A stretch of 57,641 nt of DNA from assembly GCA_900541315.1 (NCBI GenBank), contig UQJF01000004.1, positions 1-57,641 of the forward strand. Direction: 5' to 3'. The notes beneath the pieces are model-generated. The model saw only the letters and a program-made list of their open reading frames with translations. It made no database searches and had not been told where the DNA came from. The DNA is from an uncultured Clostridium sp. (GTDB taxonomy: Bacteria > Bacillota > Clostridia > Lachnospirales > Lachnospiraceae). The first letter of the stretch is position 1. Each line of letters starts with the position of its first letter. The translations under genes were made by a program, and so were the position numbers. Positions 27,361 to 35,803 of the stretch are shown here, in pieces.

Positions 27361-28551
27361 ATGGATAGTGTAAAAAGTAAAATGAATAATCTGATCGACT
27401 CAATGAAGGAACAACTTTTTGAAATGGGAGATGCCATTTATGACCATCCTGAGATCGGATTACAAGAAGTATTTGCCAGCAAGCTATTGGAAGATTGGTT
27501 GGAAAATCATGGTTTTCTTGTGGAAAGAGGACTGGGAAGCATGCCAACGGCATTTCGGGCTGTATATGAGCAGGGCACGGGGGGACCTTCTATTGGACTT
27601 TTGACAGAGTATGATGCATTAGCGGGAATCGGACATGCTTGCGGGCATCATCTTCAGGGACCATGTATTCTTGCAGCAGCTAATGCAGTTTTAAGAGCTG
27701 GGATTGAAAAACCGTTTAAGCTGGTGGTATATGGGACTCCGGCAGAGGAGACCTTAGGCGGAAAAATCAATATGGTTCAGGAAGGATATTTTCGGGATAT
27801 TGATGTAGCACTTATGATGCATGGAAGTCCAACTACAACCTGTGATGTTAAATCCATGGCAAATTATAGTTTGGATGTAACTTTTTACGGAAAAAGTGCT
27901 CATGCAGCTATTAATCCGGACAAGGGACGAAGTGCTCTTGATGCGCTGCTTTTAACATTTCAGGCTGTAGAATTTTTAAGAGAACATGTAAAAGAAGATG
28001 TACGTATGCATTATACGGTGAAAGACACATATAACATTCCAAGCAATGTAGTTTCTGAAAAGGCAACAGGCACTTTTACATTAAGATCTTATAATAATGC
28101 TACATTAGATGATGTGTATAGGCGTTTCAAAAAGATTACGGAAGGCGCTGCGCTGATGACAGAAACAACTTGTGAGATTACGGAAAATATGCATATGGCA
28201 GCGAAGATTCCAGCTTTAAAATTGAACGAGGAGATCATAAGATGTGCCAGAGATGTGAATGCACCAAGAATCAGTCCGCCGAGACAGAAGACAGGTTCTA
28301 CAGATTTAGGAAATGTAATGGAGCTGATTCCTGGTTCCTGCATCAGAGTTGCATTTGTAGATGAACATGCGGCTGCGCATTCACAGGAATTTTTAGATCA
28401 GGGAAAGACAGAGCAAGGTCATAATGCAATCCTTTATGGAGCGAAGATCCTTGCAGATGTCTGTTACGATCTGGTCACGATACCTGGTCTGATGGATGAA
28501 ATCAAGGCAGATTATAATGCACAGAAAGAAAAAATGAAACAGGAGGCATGA
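27361..28551 (+). CDS. M20D family amidohydrolase/peptidase
   Basis: A 396-residue M20 metallo-hydrolase of the amidohydrolase (AbgB/aminoacylase-like) type. Metal ligands include GHACGHH (His92, His96), the catalytic pair in PAEE and the C-terminal AAAHSQEF. The dimerisation domain starts near SLDVTFYGKSAHAA. Family members remove acyl, benzoyl or glutamate groups from amino acids and dipeptides. AAAGGAGG precedes ATG 27361; a TTG at 27343 is less likely. There is no signal peptide. It leads the nine-gene operon, one base from the first permease gene. Confidence 0.87.
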   Translation: MDSVKSKMNNLIDSMKEQLFEMGDAIYDHPEIGLQEVFASKLLEDWLENHGFLVERGLGSMPTAFRAVYEQGTGGPSIGLLTEYDALAGIGHACGHHLQGPCILAAANAVLRAGIEKPFKLVVYGTPAEETLGGKINMVQEGYFRDIDVALMMHGSPTTTCDVKSMANYSLDVTFYGKSAHAAINPDKGRSALDALLLTFQAVEFLREHVKEDVRMHYTVKDTYNIPSNVVSEKATGTFTLRSYNNATLDDVYRRFKKITEGAALMTETTCEITENMHMAAKIPALKLNEEIIRCARDVNAPRISPPRQKTGSTDLGNVMELIPGSCIRVAFVDEHAAAHSQEFLDQGKTEQGHNAILYGAKILADVCYDLVTIPGLMDEIKADYNAQKEKMKQEA

Positions 28552-28552
28552 T

Positions 28553-29521
28553 ATGTGGAAGTATATTGTAAAAAGAATCCTAATGTTGATTCCGGTTATG
28601 CTTGCAACGATTTTTGTTGTGTATTTTATCATGGATCAATCTGATGTAGATCCGGCAAAAGTTATGTTAGGAGAAGGTGCTACGGAAGAATCTATACAGG
28701 AGCTTCATGATGAGCTGGGGCTGGATGATCCTTTTGTAGTACGCTATGTAAGATATGTAGGAAAACTTTTAAAGGGAGATATGGGAGAATCATATACTTA
28801 TAAGACTGATGTTTCTGCGCAGATCATGGAACGATTACCTAATACAGTATTATTGGCTTCCTGTGGCGTTTTATTTTCTGTCATAGTGGGAATACCAATT
28901 GGAATCATAGCTGCTAGGAAGCAATATAGCATTTTTGATAATGTTTCAATGGTATTTAGTTTAATAGGAGCTTCTGCTCCGGCTTTCTGGATCGGCCTTT
29001 TACTGGTATTGATATTTAGCCTTAATCTGAAGATATTCCCGGCATCCGGAATGGGAAAAGGATTTGCAAATGTAGTAAGGTCACTGGTGCTTCCGGCTAT
29101 TACCATTGGAATGAGCGGTGCCGCAACAACTGCAAGGATCACCCGTTCTTCTATGCTGGAAACAATCCGGCAAGATTATATTGATACAGCCCGTGCAAAA
29201 GGTACCAGTGAAATTACCATCACATTCCGTCATATGTTAAAAAATGCGCTGATCCCGGTTATTACAGCTGTTGGTTTAAATTTTGGCGTTCTTTTAGGAG
29301 GATCTGTTTTAACGGAAACAGTATTTGCATGGCCCGGAATAGGAAGATTTGTTATTGAGTCGATCAAAACTCAGGATATTCCCAGTGTTTTGGGATGTGT
29401 AGTAACACTTTCTGTTATGTTTACAATTGTAAATCTTCTGGTGGACATTTTATATGCTTTTGTAGATCCAAGAATCAAAGGACAGTATAAAACAGCGAAA
29501 AAGGTGGTGATCCGTAAATGA
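28553..29521 (+). CDS. Peptide ABC transporter permease, OppB/DppB type
   Basis: A 322-residue membrane subunit. The N-terminus MWKYIVKRILMLIPVMLATI is the typical DppB/OppB first helix. The TM block and the EAA loop (DYIDTARAKGTSEITITFRHMLKNALIPVI, about residues 202-231) that docks the ATPase are present. It forms the pore with the next gene's product, which it overlaps by four bases (ATGA). AGGAGG precedes ATG inside the end of the M20 gene, so translation is coupled. Confidence 0.94.
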   Translation: MWKYIVKRILMLIPVMLATIFVVYFIMDQSDVDPAKVMLGEGATEESIQELHDELGLDDPFVVRYVRYVGKLLKGDMGESYTYKTDVSAQIMERLPNTVLLASCGVLFSVIVGIPIGIIAARKQYSIFDNVSMVFSLIGASAPAFWIGLLLVLIFSLNLKIFPASGMGKGFANVVRSLVLPAITIGMSGAATTARITRSSMLETIRQDYIDTARAKGTSEITITFRHMLKNALIPVITAVGLNFGVLLGGSVLTETVFAWPGIGRFVIESIKTQDIPSVLGCVVTLSVMFTIVNLLVDILYAFVDPRIKGQYKTAKKVVIRK

Positions 29522-30423
29522 GTAAGAAACAGGCTGCAGAAATAGAAAATTATGCCGGACGCAGTTTATGGGAAGATGCGTGGTACCGTTTTAAAAAAAA
29601 TAAACTGGCTGTTTTAGGGCTTATATTTGTACTTCTTTTAATAGTTATTGCATTTGCGACAATCATTATTGATATAGCTACCCATGGATCTGTTTATCAG
29701 GCACTGGCAGTAAAACAGAACCTGAGAATGAAACTTCATGGTCCTAGTTTACAACATATCTTTGGATGCGATGAATTCGGAAGAGATATATTCTTCCGCC
29801 TTATATGGGGAACCAGGTATTCACTGTTTATAGGAATCATATCCATTATCTTTGCATTGGTAGTAGGAGGACTTTTAGGTGCGGTTGCAGGCTTTTATGG
29901 TGGAAAGGTAGATAATATCATTATGAGAGTTATGGATATTTTTCTTTCTATACCATCAATGGTTATGGCGATTGCGATTGTTTCTGCACTGGGAACCAGC
30001 ACATTTAATCTGCTATTATCAATTGCAGTACCTCAGATGCCCCGATTGGCACGTATTGTCCGGGCACAGGTTATGACTGTAAAAGGAAAGGATTTTATAG
30101 AAGCGAGCAGAGCTGTAGGAGCTGGGGATATGCAGATCATTTTACAATACATTATTCCTAATGCACTGGCACCGATCATTGTGCAGGCATCCTTAAGCAT
30201 AGGTTCAGCAATTCTGTCAATTGCAGGTTTAAGTTTCTTGGGAATTGGAGTACAGCCACCAACTCCGGAATGGGGTTCTATTTTGAGCTCAGCCCGTACT
30301 TATATGCGGGATGCCTGGCATATATCAGTTATTCCTGGTCTTATGATCATGCTTACAGTATTATCTTTGAATCTGGCAGGAGATGGTCTCCGTGATGCAC
30401 TTGATCCGAAGATGAAGAACTAG
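29518..30423 (+). CDS. Peptide ABC transporter permease, OppC/DppC type
   Basis: A 301-residue partner permease. It has the DppC/OppC N-terminal segment (SLWEDAWYRFKKNKLAVLGL), the HIFGCDEFGRDIFFRLIWGTRYSL motif and the EAA loop (DFIEASRAVGAGDMQIILQYIIPNALAPI). It ends DALDPKMKN as expected. It overlaps the previous gene by four bases and is followed 13 bases later by the first ATPase. Confidence 0.94.
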   Translation: MSKKQAAEIENYAGRSLWEDAWYRFKKNKLAVLGLIFVLLLIVIAFATIIIDIATHGSVYQALAVKQNLRMKLHGPSLQHIFGCDEFGRDIFFRLIWGTRYSLFIGIISIIFALVVGGLLGAVAGFYGGKVDNIIMRVMDIFLSIPSMVMAIAIVSALGTSTFNLLLSIAVPQMPRLARIVRAQVMTVKGKDFIEASRAVGAGDMQIILQYIIPNALAPIIVQASLSIGSAILSIAGLSFLGIGVQPPTPEWGSILSSARTYMRDAWHISVIPGLMIMLTVLSLNLAGDGLRDALDPKMKN

Positions 30424-30436
30424 GAGGAATGATAAA

Positions 30437-31396
30437 ATGGCAATATTGGAGATAAAAAATCTAAGAGTTGATTACCAGACAGATGATGCCCTGGTACATG
30501 CCCTGAATGATGTGAATCTAAAAATGGAAAAAGGAAAGACATTGGGGCTTGTAGGAGAAACCGGAGCTGGAAAAACAACACTGGCTAAATGTATTATGGG
30601 AATACTTCCTCAAAGAACAGGAAGGATCCGGTCAGGAGAAATATTTTATGAAGACAAGGATCTTCTGAAAACAGAAGAGTATGAGATGAGAAAAATCAGA
30701 GGAAGCGAAATTGCAATGATCTTTCAGGATCCCATGACGTCATTAAATCCGGTTATGACAGTAGGAGAGCAGATTGCAGAGGCTGTTGAAAATCATGAAC
30801 ATTTTAAAAGAGAAAAGGCGATGGAAAGAGCCTGTGAGATGCTTGAATTAGTCGGAATACCGGCAGCCAGATCAACAGAATATCCGCATCAGTTTTCTGG
30901 AGGTATGAAACAGAGAGTGGTAATAGCAATAGCTCTGGCATGTAATCCGAAACTTCTGATTGCAGATGAACCGACAACGGCTCTGGATGTAACAATTCAG
31001 GCACAGGTTTTGGAAATGATGCAGGATCTAAAGCAGAAATTCAATACATCTATGCTGCTTATTACACATGATCTGGGTGTGGTAGCTCAAAACTGCGATA
31101 TGGTAGCAGTGATCTATGCAGGACAGATTGTGGAGTACGGATCGGTATTGGATGTATTTAAACATATGCATCATCCCTATACAGTTGGTCTGTTTGATTC
31201 AATCCCTCAGATCGATTCGGCAGTGACTCGCTTGAAACCAATTCCTGGTTTGATGCCGGATCCAACTGACCTGCCGGAGGGATGTAATTTTTCCACACGT
31301 TGCCCTTATGCAGATGAAAAATGTAAAGCGAATGAACCTGAATTAGAAGAAGTCCGACCAGGTCATTTTGCCAGATGTTTTCATTGTAAACATTGA
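30437..31396 (+). CDS. Peptide ABC transporter ATPase, OppD/DppD type
   Basis: A 319-residue ABC ATPase. Walker A is GETGAGKTT, the Q-loop lies in IFQDPMTSLNP, the signature is FSGGMKQR and Walker B LLIADEPTTALD. The C-terminal oligopeptide domain carries cysteines (CNFSTRCPYADEKC and FARCFHCKH) like FeS or zinc-bearing OppD members. GGAGGAATGATAA precedes ATG. It would pair with the next gene's product as a heterodimer. Confidence 0.95.
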   Translation: MAILEIKNLRVDYQTDDALVHALNDVNLKMEKGKTLGLVGETGAGKTTLAKCIMGILPQRTGRIRSGEIFYEDKDLLKTEEYEMRKIRGSEIAMIFQDPMTSLNPVMTVGEQIAEAVENHEHFKREKAMERACEMLELVGIPAARSTEYPHQFSGGMKQRVVIAIALACNPKLLIADEPTTALDVTIQAQVLEMMQDLKQKFNTSMLLITHDLGVVAQNCDMVAVIYAGQIVEYGSVLDVFKHMHHPYTVGLFDSIPQIDSAVTRLKPIPGLMPDPTDLPEGCNFSTRCPYADEKCKANEPELEEVRPGHFARCFHCKH

Positions 31397-31408
31397 GAGA
31401 AATGAGGT

Positions 31409-32377
31409 ATGCAGATGGAAAAACATGAGGAATTACTCAGAATAAAACATTTAAAAAAATATTTTCCGACACCAAACGGTCTTCTTTATGCAGTTGATGA
31501 TGTGAATTTTTCAATTTCTAAAGGAGAAACACTGGGAGTTGTAGGTGAATCTGGCTGTGGAAAATCTACACTAGGAAGATGTATTTTAAGACTGATTGAG
31601 CCAACAGATGGTGAAGTAATATATCAGGGAGAAAATATTGTTGGATGTAGTAAGGAAAAAATGAAAGAACTGCGAAAGGAATTACAGATTATTTTTCAGG
31701 ATCCTTATGAATCCCTTAATCCCAGGATGACAGTAAGCCAGGCAATTCAGGCGCCGCTTATTATACAGAAGATATATAAGGCCTCTGACCGGGTGGGGCT
31801 GGAGAAGAAAACCCATGAAATGATGGATCTTGTAGGATTGGCAAGAAGAGTGGCAAATTCATATCCACATGAACTGGATGGAGGAAGGCGTCAGAGAATA
31901 GGAATTGCCCGTGCATTGGCGTTAAATCCTAAATTCATAGTGTGCGATGAGCCAGTATCAGCTTTGGATGTGTCTATTCAGGCGCAGGTATTAAACTTAA
32001 TGCAGGATCTGCAGCAGCAGCTGGGGCTTACATATATGTTTATTACTCATGATCTTTCGGTTGTAAAGCATTTATCTTCCAGCATCGTGGTTATGTATCT
32101 GGGGCAGATGGTGGAACAGGGGACACCGGAACAGTTATTTAATGATCCACGTCATCCTTATACAAAAGCACTTTTATCGGCAATCCCAATTCCGGATCCA
32201 GAAAAGAAGATGGAAAGGATTCAGTTAAATGGTGAATTGACGTCTCCTATTAATGTAGGGGCAGGATGTAGGTTTGCAAAAAGATGTTTGTATGCAAAGC
32301 CAGAATGCAGTACACAGAATCCGCAGCTGACAGAGGTAGAACCAGGACATTTTGTTTCCTGTATCCAGTGTAAATAA
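31409..32377 (+). CDS. Peptide ABC transporter ATPase, OppF/DppF type
   Basis: A 322-residue ABC ATPase of the OppF type. Walker A is GESGCGKST, the Q-loop IFQDPYESLNP and Walker B FIVCDEPVSALD. The signature motif reads LDGGRRQR, with Asp where LSGGQ normally has Ser, an odd substitution in a residue that contacts ATP. The C-terminal domain has the same Cys pattern as its partner (CRFAKRCLYAKPEC, FVSCIQCK). GAGGT precedes ATG. The site with the altered signature may be catalytically weak, as in asymmetric heterodimeric importers. Confidence 0.93.
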   Translation: MQMEKHEELLRIKHLKKYFPTPNGLLYAVDDVNFSISKGETLGVVGESGCGKSTLGRCILRLIEPTDGEVIYQGENIVGCSKEKMKELRKELQIIFQDPYESLNPRMTVSQAIQAPLIIQKIYKASDRVGLEKKTHEMMDLVGLARRVANSYPHELDGGRRQRIGIARALALNPKFIVCDEPVSALDVSIQAQVLNLMQDLQQQLGLTYMFITHDLSVVKHLSSSIVVMYLGQMVEQGTPEQLFNDPRHPYTKALLSAIPIPDPEKKMERIQLNGELTSPINVGAGCRFAKRCLYAKPECSTQNPQLTEVEPGHFVSCIQCK

Positions 32378-32389
32378 AGATAAAATTTA

Positions 32390-32424
32390 CTCTCGCAAAA
32401 TCAGATCCAAAAAGATTTCGGGAG
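32390..32424 (+). promoter_or_regulatory. Intercistronic hairpin before the binding-protein gene
   Basis: CTCTCG with AAAATC (32390-32402) pairs with GATTT and CGGGAG (32414-32424) through two helices. There is no T-run. It probably protects the downstream binding-protein mRNA after cleavage. Confidence 0.5.
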
Positions 32425-32454
32425 GGCATAAAATTATAAAGGAGGAAAGTATTT

Positions 32455-34053
32455 ATGAGGTTATCAAAGTTAGTCCAGATCAGAAAAAAAGGAATGTTGA
32501 TTGCGGCAGCAGCATTGACAGCATGCGCACTTGCAGCATGTGGAGGTTCAGGATCTTCATCTGATACGAAGGGCGGAGAAAATACCAGTAAGGAAACATC
32601 AGCGGCTGAGACTGGTGGAACACAGAAAGATACATTGATCGTTGCAAAGGATGAGGATGTAACTTCACTTGATCCACAGGCAATTGTAAATCAGAAATCA
32701 TTTTCTGTTTATTGTAATCTTTATGAAGGACTGGTCACATATGATGCTGAAACAAAAGAGATAAGTCCGTGCCTGGCTACAGAGTGGGAAGCAATAGATG
32801 ATAAGACCTATCATTTTAAACTTCGTGAAGGTGTAAAATTCCATGATGGAAATATAATGACATCTGAGGATGTATGCTTTTCTTTTGAACGTGCTATGAG
32901 CAGTGGCGTAGTATCTACTTACTTCAATTATCTGGATAGCATTGAACCAGATGGTGATAATGCAGTTATCATGCATTTAAAGATGCCGTATGCACAGCTT
33001 TATCAGGCACTTTCTAATCCATCTGCAGTAGTTGTTTCTAAAAAAGCAGTAGAACAGTATGGAGATGATTTTGCCAAAAATCCATCTGGAACAGGCGCAT
33101 ATAAATTAAAGGAGTGGAAACAGGCAGATTCTATAACTTTGGAAGCTTTTGAAGATTACTGGGGTGAAAAACCAGTAACACCAACAGTTGTTTATAAAGT
33201 AATTCCGGAAGGTTCCCAGAGAACGATCATGCTGGAGAATGGAGAGGCAGATATTGCATATGCAGTACTTCCAAATGATGCAGGACGTATTGAAGACTCT
33301 GCGGATCTTACTATGATCCATGAACCAGGATACAAGTGCATGCTGTTTTATCTTAAAACAGATTCCAAAACATCTCCTGTAAAAGATAGTAAAGTTCGCC
33401 AGGCTATTCAATATGCGGTTAATAAGCAGGAAATTGCAGATACAGTTGCTTATGGGTATGGACAGGTTGGTTCTCTTTACTGTACACCACTTACAACAGG
33501 TTATAATGCAGAAAAAGACCAGGGCGATATGTATGATGTAGATAAGTCTAAAGCATTGCTGGCAGAAGCAGGTTATGCAGATGGTTTTGATCTTGATTTT
33601 TATTGTCAGACAGGCCAAACTTATGAAGAAGTAGCTACAATCCTTCAGGCACAGCTGGCAGATGTTGGAATTAACTTAAACGTTATCACTATGGAGTCTA
33701 ATACGATCAATGAAAAGGTTTACAGCGGTGAAGAAATACCGATTCGTATGGGATTTTATAATAACCTTTGTGGTGATGTAGATCTTGTAATGCAGAAATT
33801 ACTTCCAAGTGCGTACGGTCAGGTTTATTTTAACGATGAAGTAGAAGAACTCATGAATGAAGCACGTTCTAAGACAGACGCAGCAGAGAGACAGAAAGTA
33901 TATGATAAATTCTGGGATCTTATGGCTGAGGATGTTCCGTGGATCACAATTTATTATGAAGAGACCATGATTGGCCGCAGTAATAAAGTAGACGGATTTA
34001 AGCTTAATCCAGTGGGTGCTCATCAGTTAAAAACAGTAGCAGTATACGAATAG
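32455..34053 (+). CDS. Peptide ABC transporter substrate-binding lipoprotein
   Basis: A 532-residue family 5 solute-binding protein (OppA/DppA type). A signal peptide ends with the lipobox LAAC (about residues 24-27), followed by a Gly/Ser linker and the binding domain. LIVAKDEDVTSLDPQ and KFHDGNIMTSEDVCFSFERAM match the family. It captures the substrate outside the membrane for the OppBCDF components encoded just upstream. AAAGGAGG precedes ATG. Hairpins on both sides suggest the binding protein is made in excess. Confidence 0.94.
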   Translation: MRLSKLVQIRKKGMLIAAAALTACALAACGGSGSSSDTKGGENTSKETSAAETGGTQKDTLIVAKDEDVTSLDPQAIVNQKSFSVYCNLYEGLVTYDAETKEISPCLATEWEAIDDKTYHFKLREGVKFHDGNIMTSEDVCFSFERAMSSGVVSTYFNYLDSIEPDGDNAVIMHLKMPYAQLYQALSNPSAVVVSKKAVEQYGDDFAKNPSGTGAYKLKEWKQADSITLEAFEDYWGEKPVTPTVVYKVIPEGSQRTIMLENGEADIAYAVLPNDAGRIEDSADLTMIHEPGYKCMLFYLKTDSKTSPVKDSKVRQAIQYAVNKQEIADTVAYGYGQVGSLYCTPLTTGYNAEKDQGDMYDVDKSKALLAEAGYADGFDLDFYCQTGQTYEEVATILQAQLADVGINLNVITMESNTINEKVYSGEEIPIRMGFYNNLCGDVDLVMQKLLPSAYGQVYFNDEVEELMNEARSKTDAAERQKVYDKFWDLMAEDVPWITIYYEETMIGRSNKVDGFKLNPVGAHQLKTVAVYE

Positions 34054-34064
34054 TAACTATATGT

Positions 34065-34098
34065 ACAGAAAATCCCGCTTATTCGGGATTTTCTGTTT
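34065..34098 (+). terminator. Partial terminator after the binding-protein gene
   Basis: ACAGAAAATCCCG (34065-34077) pairs perfectly over 13 bp with CGGGATTTTCTGT (34084-34096), then only TT. Readthrough into the hydrolase genes is expected. Confidence 0.65.
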
Positions 34099-34113
34099 CA
34101 AAGGAGAACGCGG

Positions 34114-35787
34114 ATGAATACATACGAGAAGATTACTGAAGAAGTAAATGTAGATCATATGTTGGAAGTGGCTAGTGGGCTGGCAAAATGGGAACGTCTT
34201 TCTGGATCTGACGAAGAATATGAAGCTTTTAAATGGCTGGAAAAGCAGTATCAGGAATATGGATTTAAAACTAGATTGATCCGCCATGATGCATATATCA
34301 GTCTTCCTCAGTTATCCAGACTTACTGTAAATGGAAAATGGGTATATTCGCAGACCCATTCTATGGTTCCATCTTCTCATTGTAGGGGAGAAATGGTTTA
34401 TTGTCCTTCAGTGGATATGATAAAGAATACAGATTGTAAAGGAAGGGTGGTACTGACTAGAGGATGGGTTACATTTGCATCAGTGGAAGCGGCTCAGAAA
34501 AGAGGTGCAGTGGGAGTAATATCTATTCAGGATAAGGTGATTCGAGAATGCATACCATCTGCTTCTTGGGGTAGTCCTACGCCGGATGATTGGAAATATA
34601 TTCCTGTTATTCCGGTGGTATCAATCCGTGATGATGATGGAGATCTTTTTGTGGAAAAGATGAAAGCAGGAGAAGTGTGCGTTGCCGAATTTACAACAAT
34701 CGTAGATACGTCATGGAGAAAAATCCCTCTTTTGATTGCAGATCTGAAAGCACCGGTGGATACAGATCAGTTCTGTATGTTTACCGGTCATGTAGATTCA
34801 TGGTATTATGGTGCAATTGATAATGGAACCGCAAATGCAGCACAGATGGAAGTAGCCCGTTTAGTTTCCGCCCACCAAAAAGAATTAAAGAGAAATTTCA
34901 GGATCGTACACTATTCAGGACATTCCCATGGTAGATATGCAGGTTCTGCCTGGTATGCAGATAATTTTTGGGAAGAACTGCATAAAAGCTGCGTTGTCAA
35001 TGTTAATGCGGATAGCCTGGGTGGAAAAGATGCTATGGATGTGCAGCATTCAACGATCATGCCAGAAACAATGGGACTGGCAGTTGAAGTGGTAAGACAT
35101 CAGACAGGTGAACAGTTTGAGGGACTCAGGGCAGCCAGAAATGGAGATCAGAGTTTCTGGAATGTAGGAGTTTCCAGCGCATTTGCGTCCTTTTCAAGAC
35201 ACCAAAAAACACTGCAGGCGAATGGAGAAATGGGATTTGACAGAGGAGTGGCTGCTTTAGGAGCATGGTGGCATACGCCGGATGACCTTCCTAAGAATAT
35301 AGATAGAGATAATCTATTGAGAGATGGAAAAGTATTTGCTGAATATGTAATGACATTTCTTACAGAACCTGTTGTACCGCTTAATTTCTGTGATACAGTA
35401 AATGATATTATAGATCATTTGAAAAATTGGGATGATATGGCTGGAGAAGAATACGATCTTTCAGAATCTGTTAAAAAGGCAGAAACGCTTCTGAACATTT
35501 GCGATATGTTTTATAAAAAGCAAATGGATCCAGAGAAGAAAAATCATCTGATCCTGAAACTGGCGCGCATTCTTGTACCGTTGGATTTTACCAGTGGTAA
35601 TATCTATACAAATGAGCCGGCAAAGGCTATTGATGCGATGCCGTCTCTTTCTCTGATCCGGCAGTTGGTTTCTTCGGATACAGATGAGAACAAAAAGATG
35701 TCCATTAAGGTTGCTCTGAGAAGACATGTTAATTATGTGAATGATAGTTTAAATCAGGCACAGGAGCTTTTAGGAGAAGTGATTTAG
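34114..35787 (+). CDS. M28-like metallohydrolase with PA-like domain, paralogue 1
   Basis: A 557-residue cytoplasmic M28-type enzyme (no signal peptide). A protease-associated insert lies near residues 90-190 (GRVVLTRGWVTFASVEAAQKRG). Zinc ligands follow in order: His226 in GHVDSW, Asp236 in IDNGTAN, Asp300 in NADSLG and His387 in WWHTPDD. The usual catalytic EE pair is replaced by GHSHGRYAGS (residues 269-278). A helical tail of about 140 residues ends the protein. AAAGGAG precedes ATG. It is followed 16 bases later by a paralogue, and both probably cut the compound imported by the operon. Confidence 0.82.
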   Translation: MNTYEKITEEVNVDHMLEVASGLAKWERLSGSDEEYEAFKWLEKQYQEYGFKTRLIRHDAYISLPQLSRLTVNGKWVYSQTHSMVPSSHCRGEMVYCPSVDMIKNTDCKGRVVLTRGWVTFASVEAAQKRGAVGVISIQDKVIRECIPSASWGSPTPDDWKYIPVIPVVSIRDDDGDLFVEKMKAGEVCVAEFTTIVDTSWRKIPLLIADLKAPVDTDQFCMFTGHVDSWYYGAIDNGTANAAQMEVARLVSAHQKELKRNFRIVHYSGHSHGRYAGSAWYADNFWEELHKSCVVNVNADSLGGKDAMDVQHSTIMPETMGLAVEVVRHQTGEQFEGLRAARNGDQSFWNVGVSSAFASFSRHQKTLQANGEMGFDRGVAALGAWWHTPDDLPKNIDRDNLLRDGKVFAEYVMTFLTEPVVPLNFCDTVNDIIDHLKNWDDMAGEEYDLSESVKKAETLLNICDMFYKKQMDPEKKNHLILKLARILVPLDFTSGNIYTNEPAKAIDAMPSLSLIRQLVSSDTDENKKMSIKVALRRHVNYVNDSLNQAQELLGEVI

Positions 35788-35803
35788 GAGGAAAATTTAC
35801 AAT

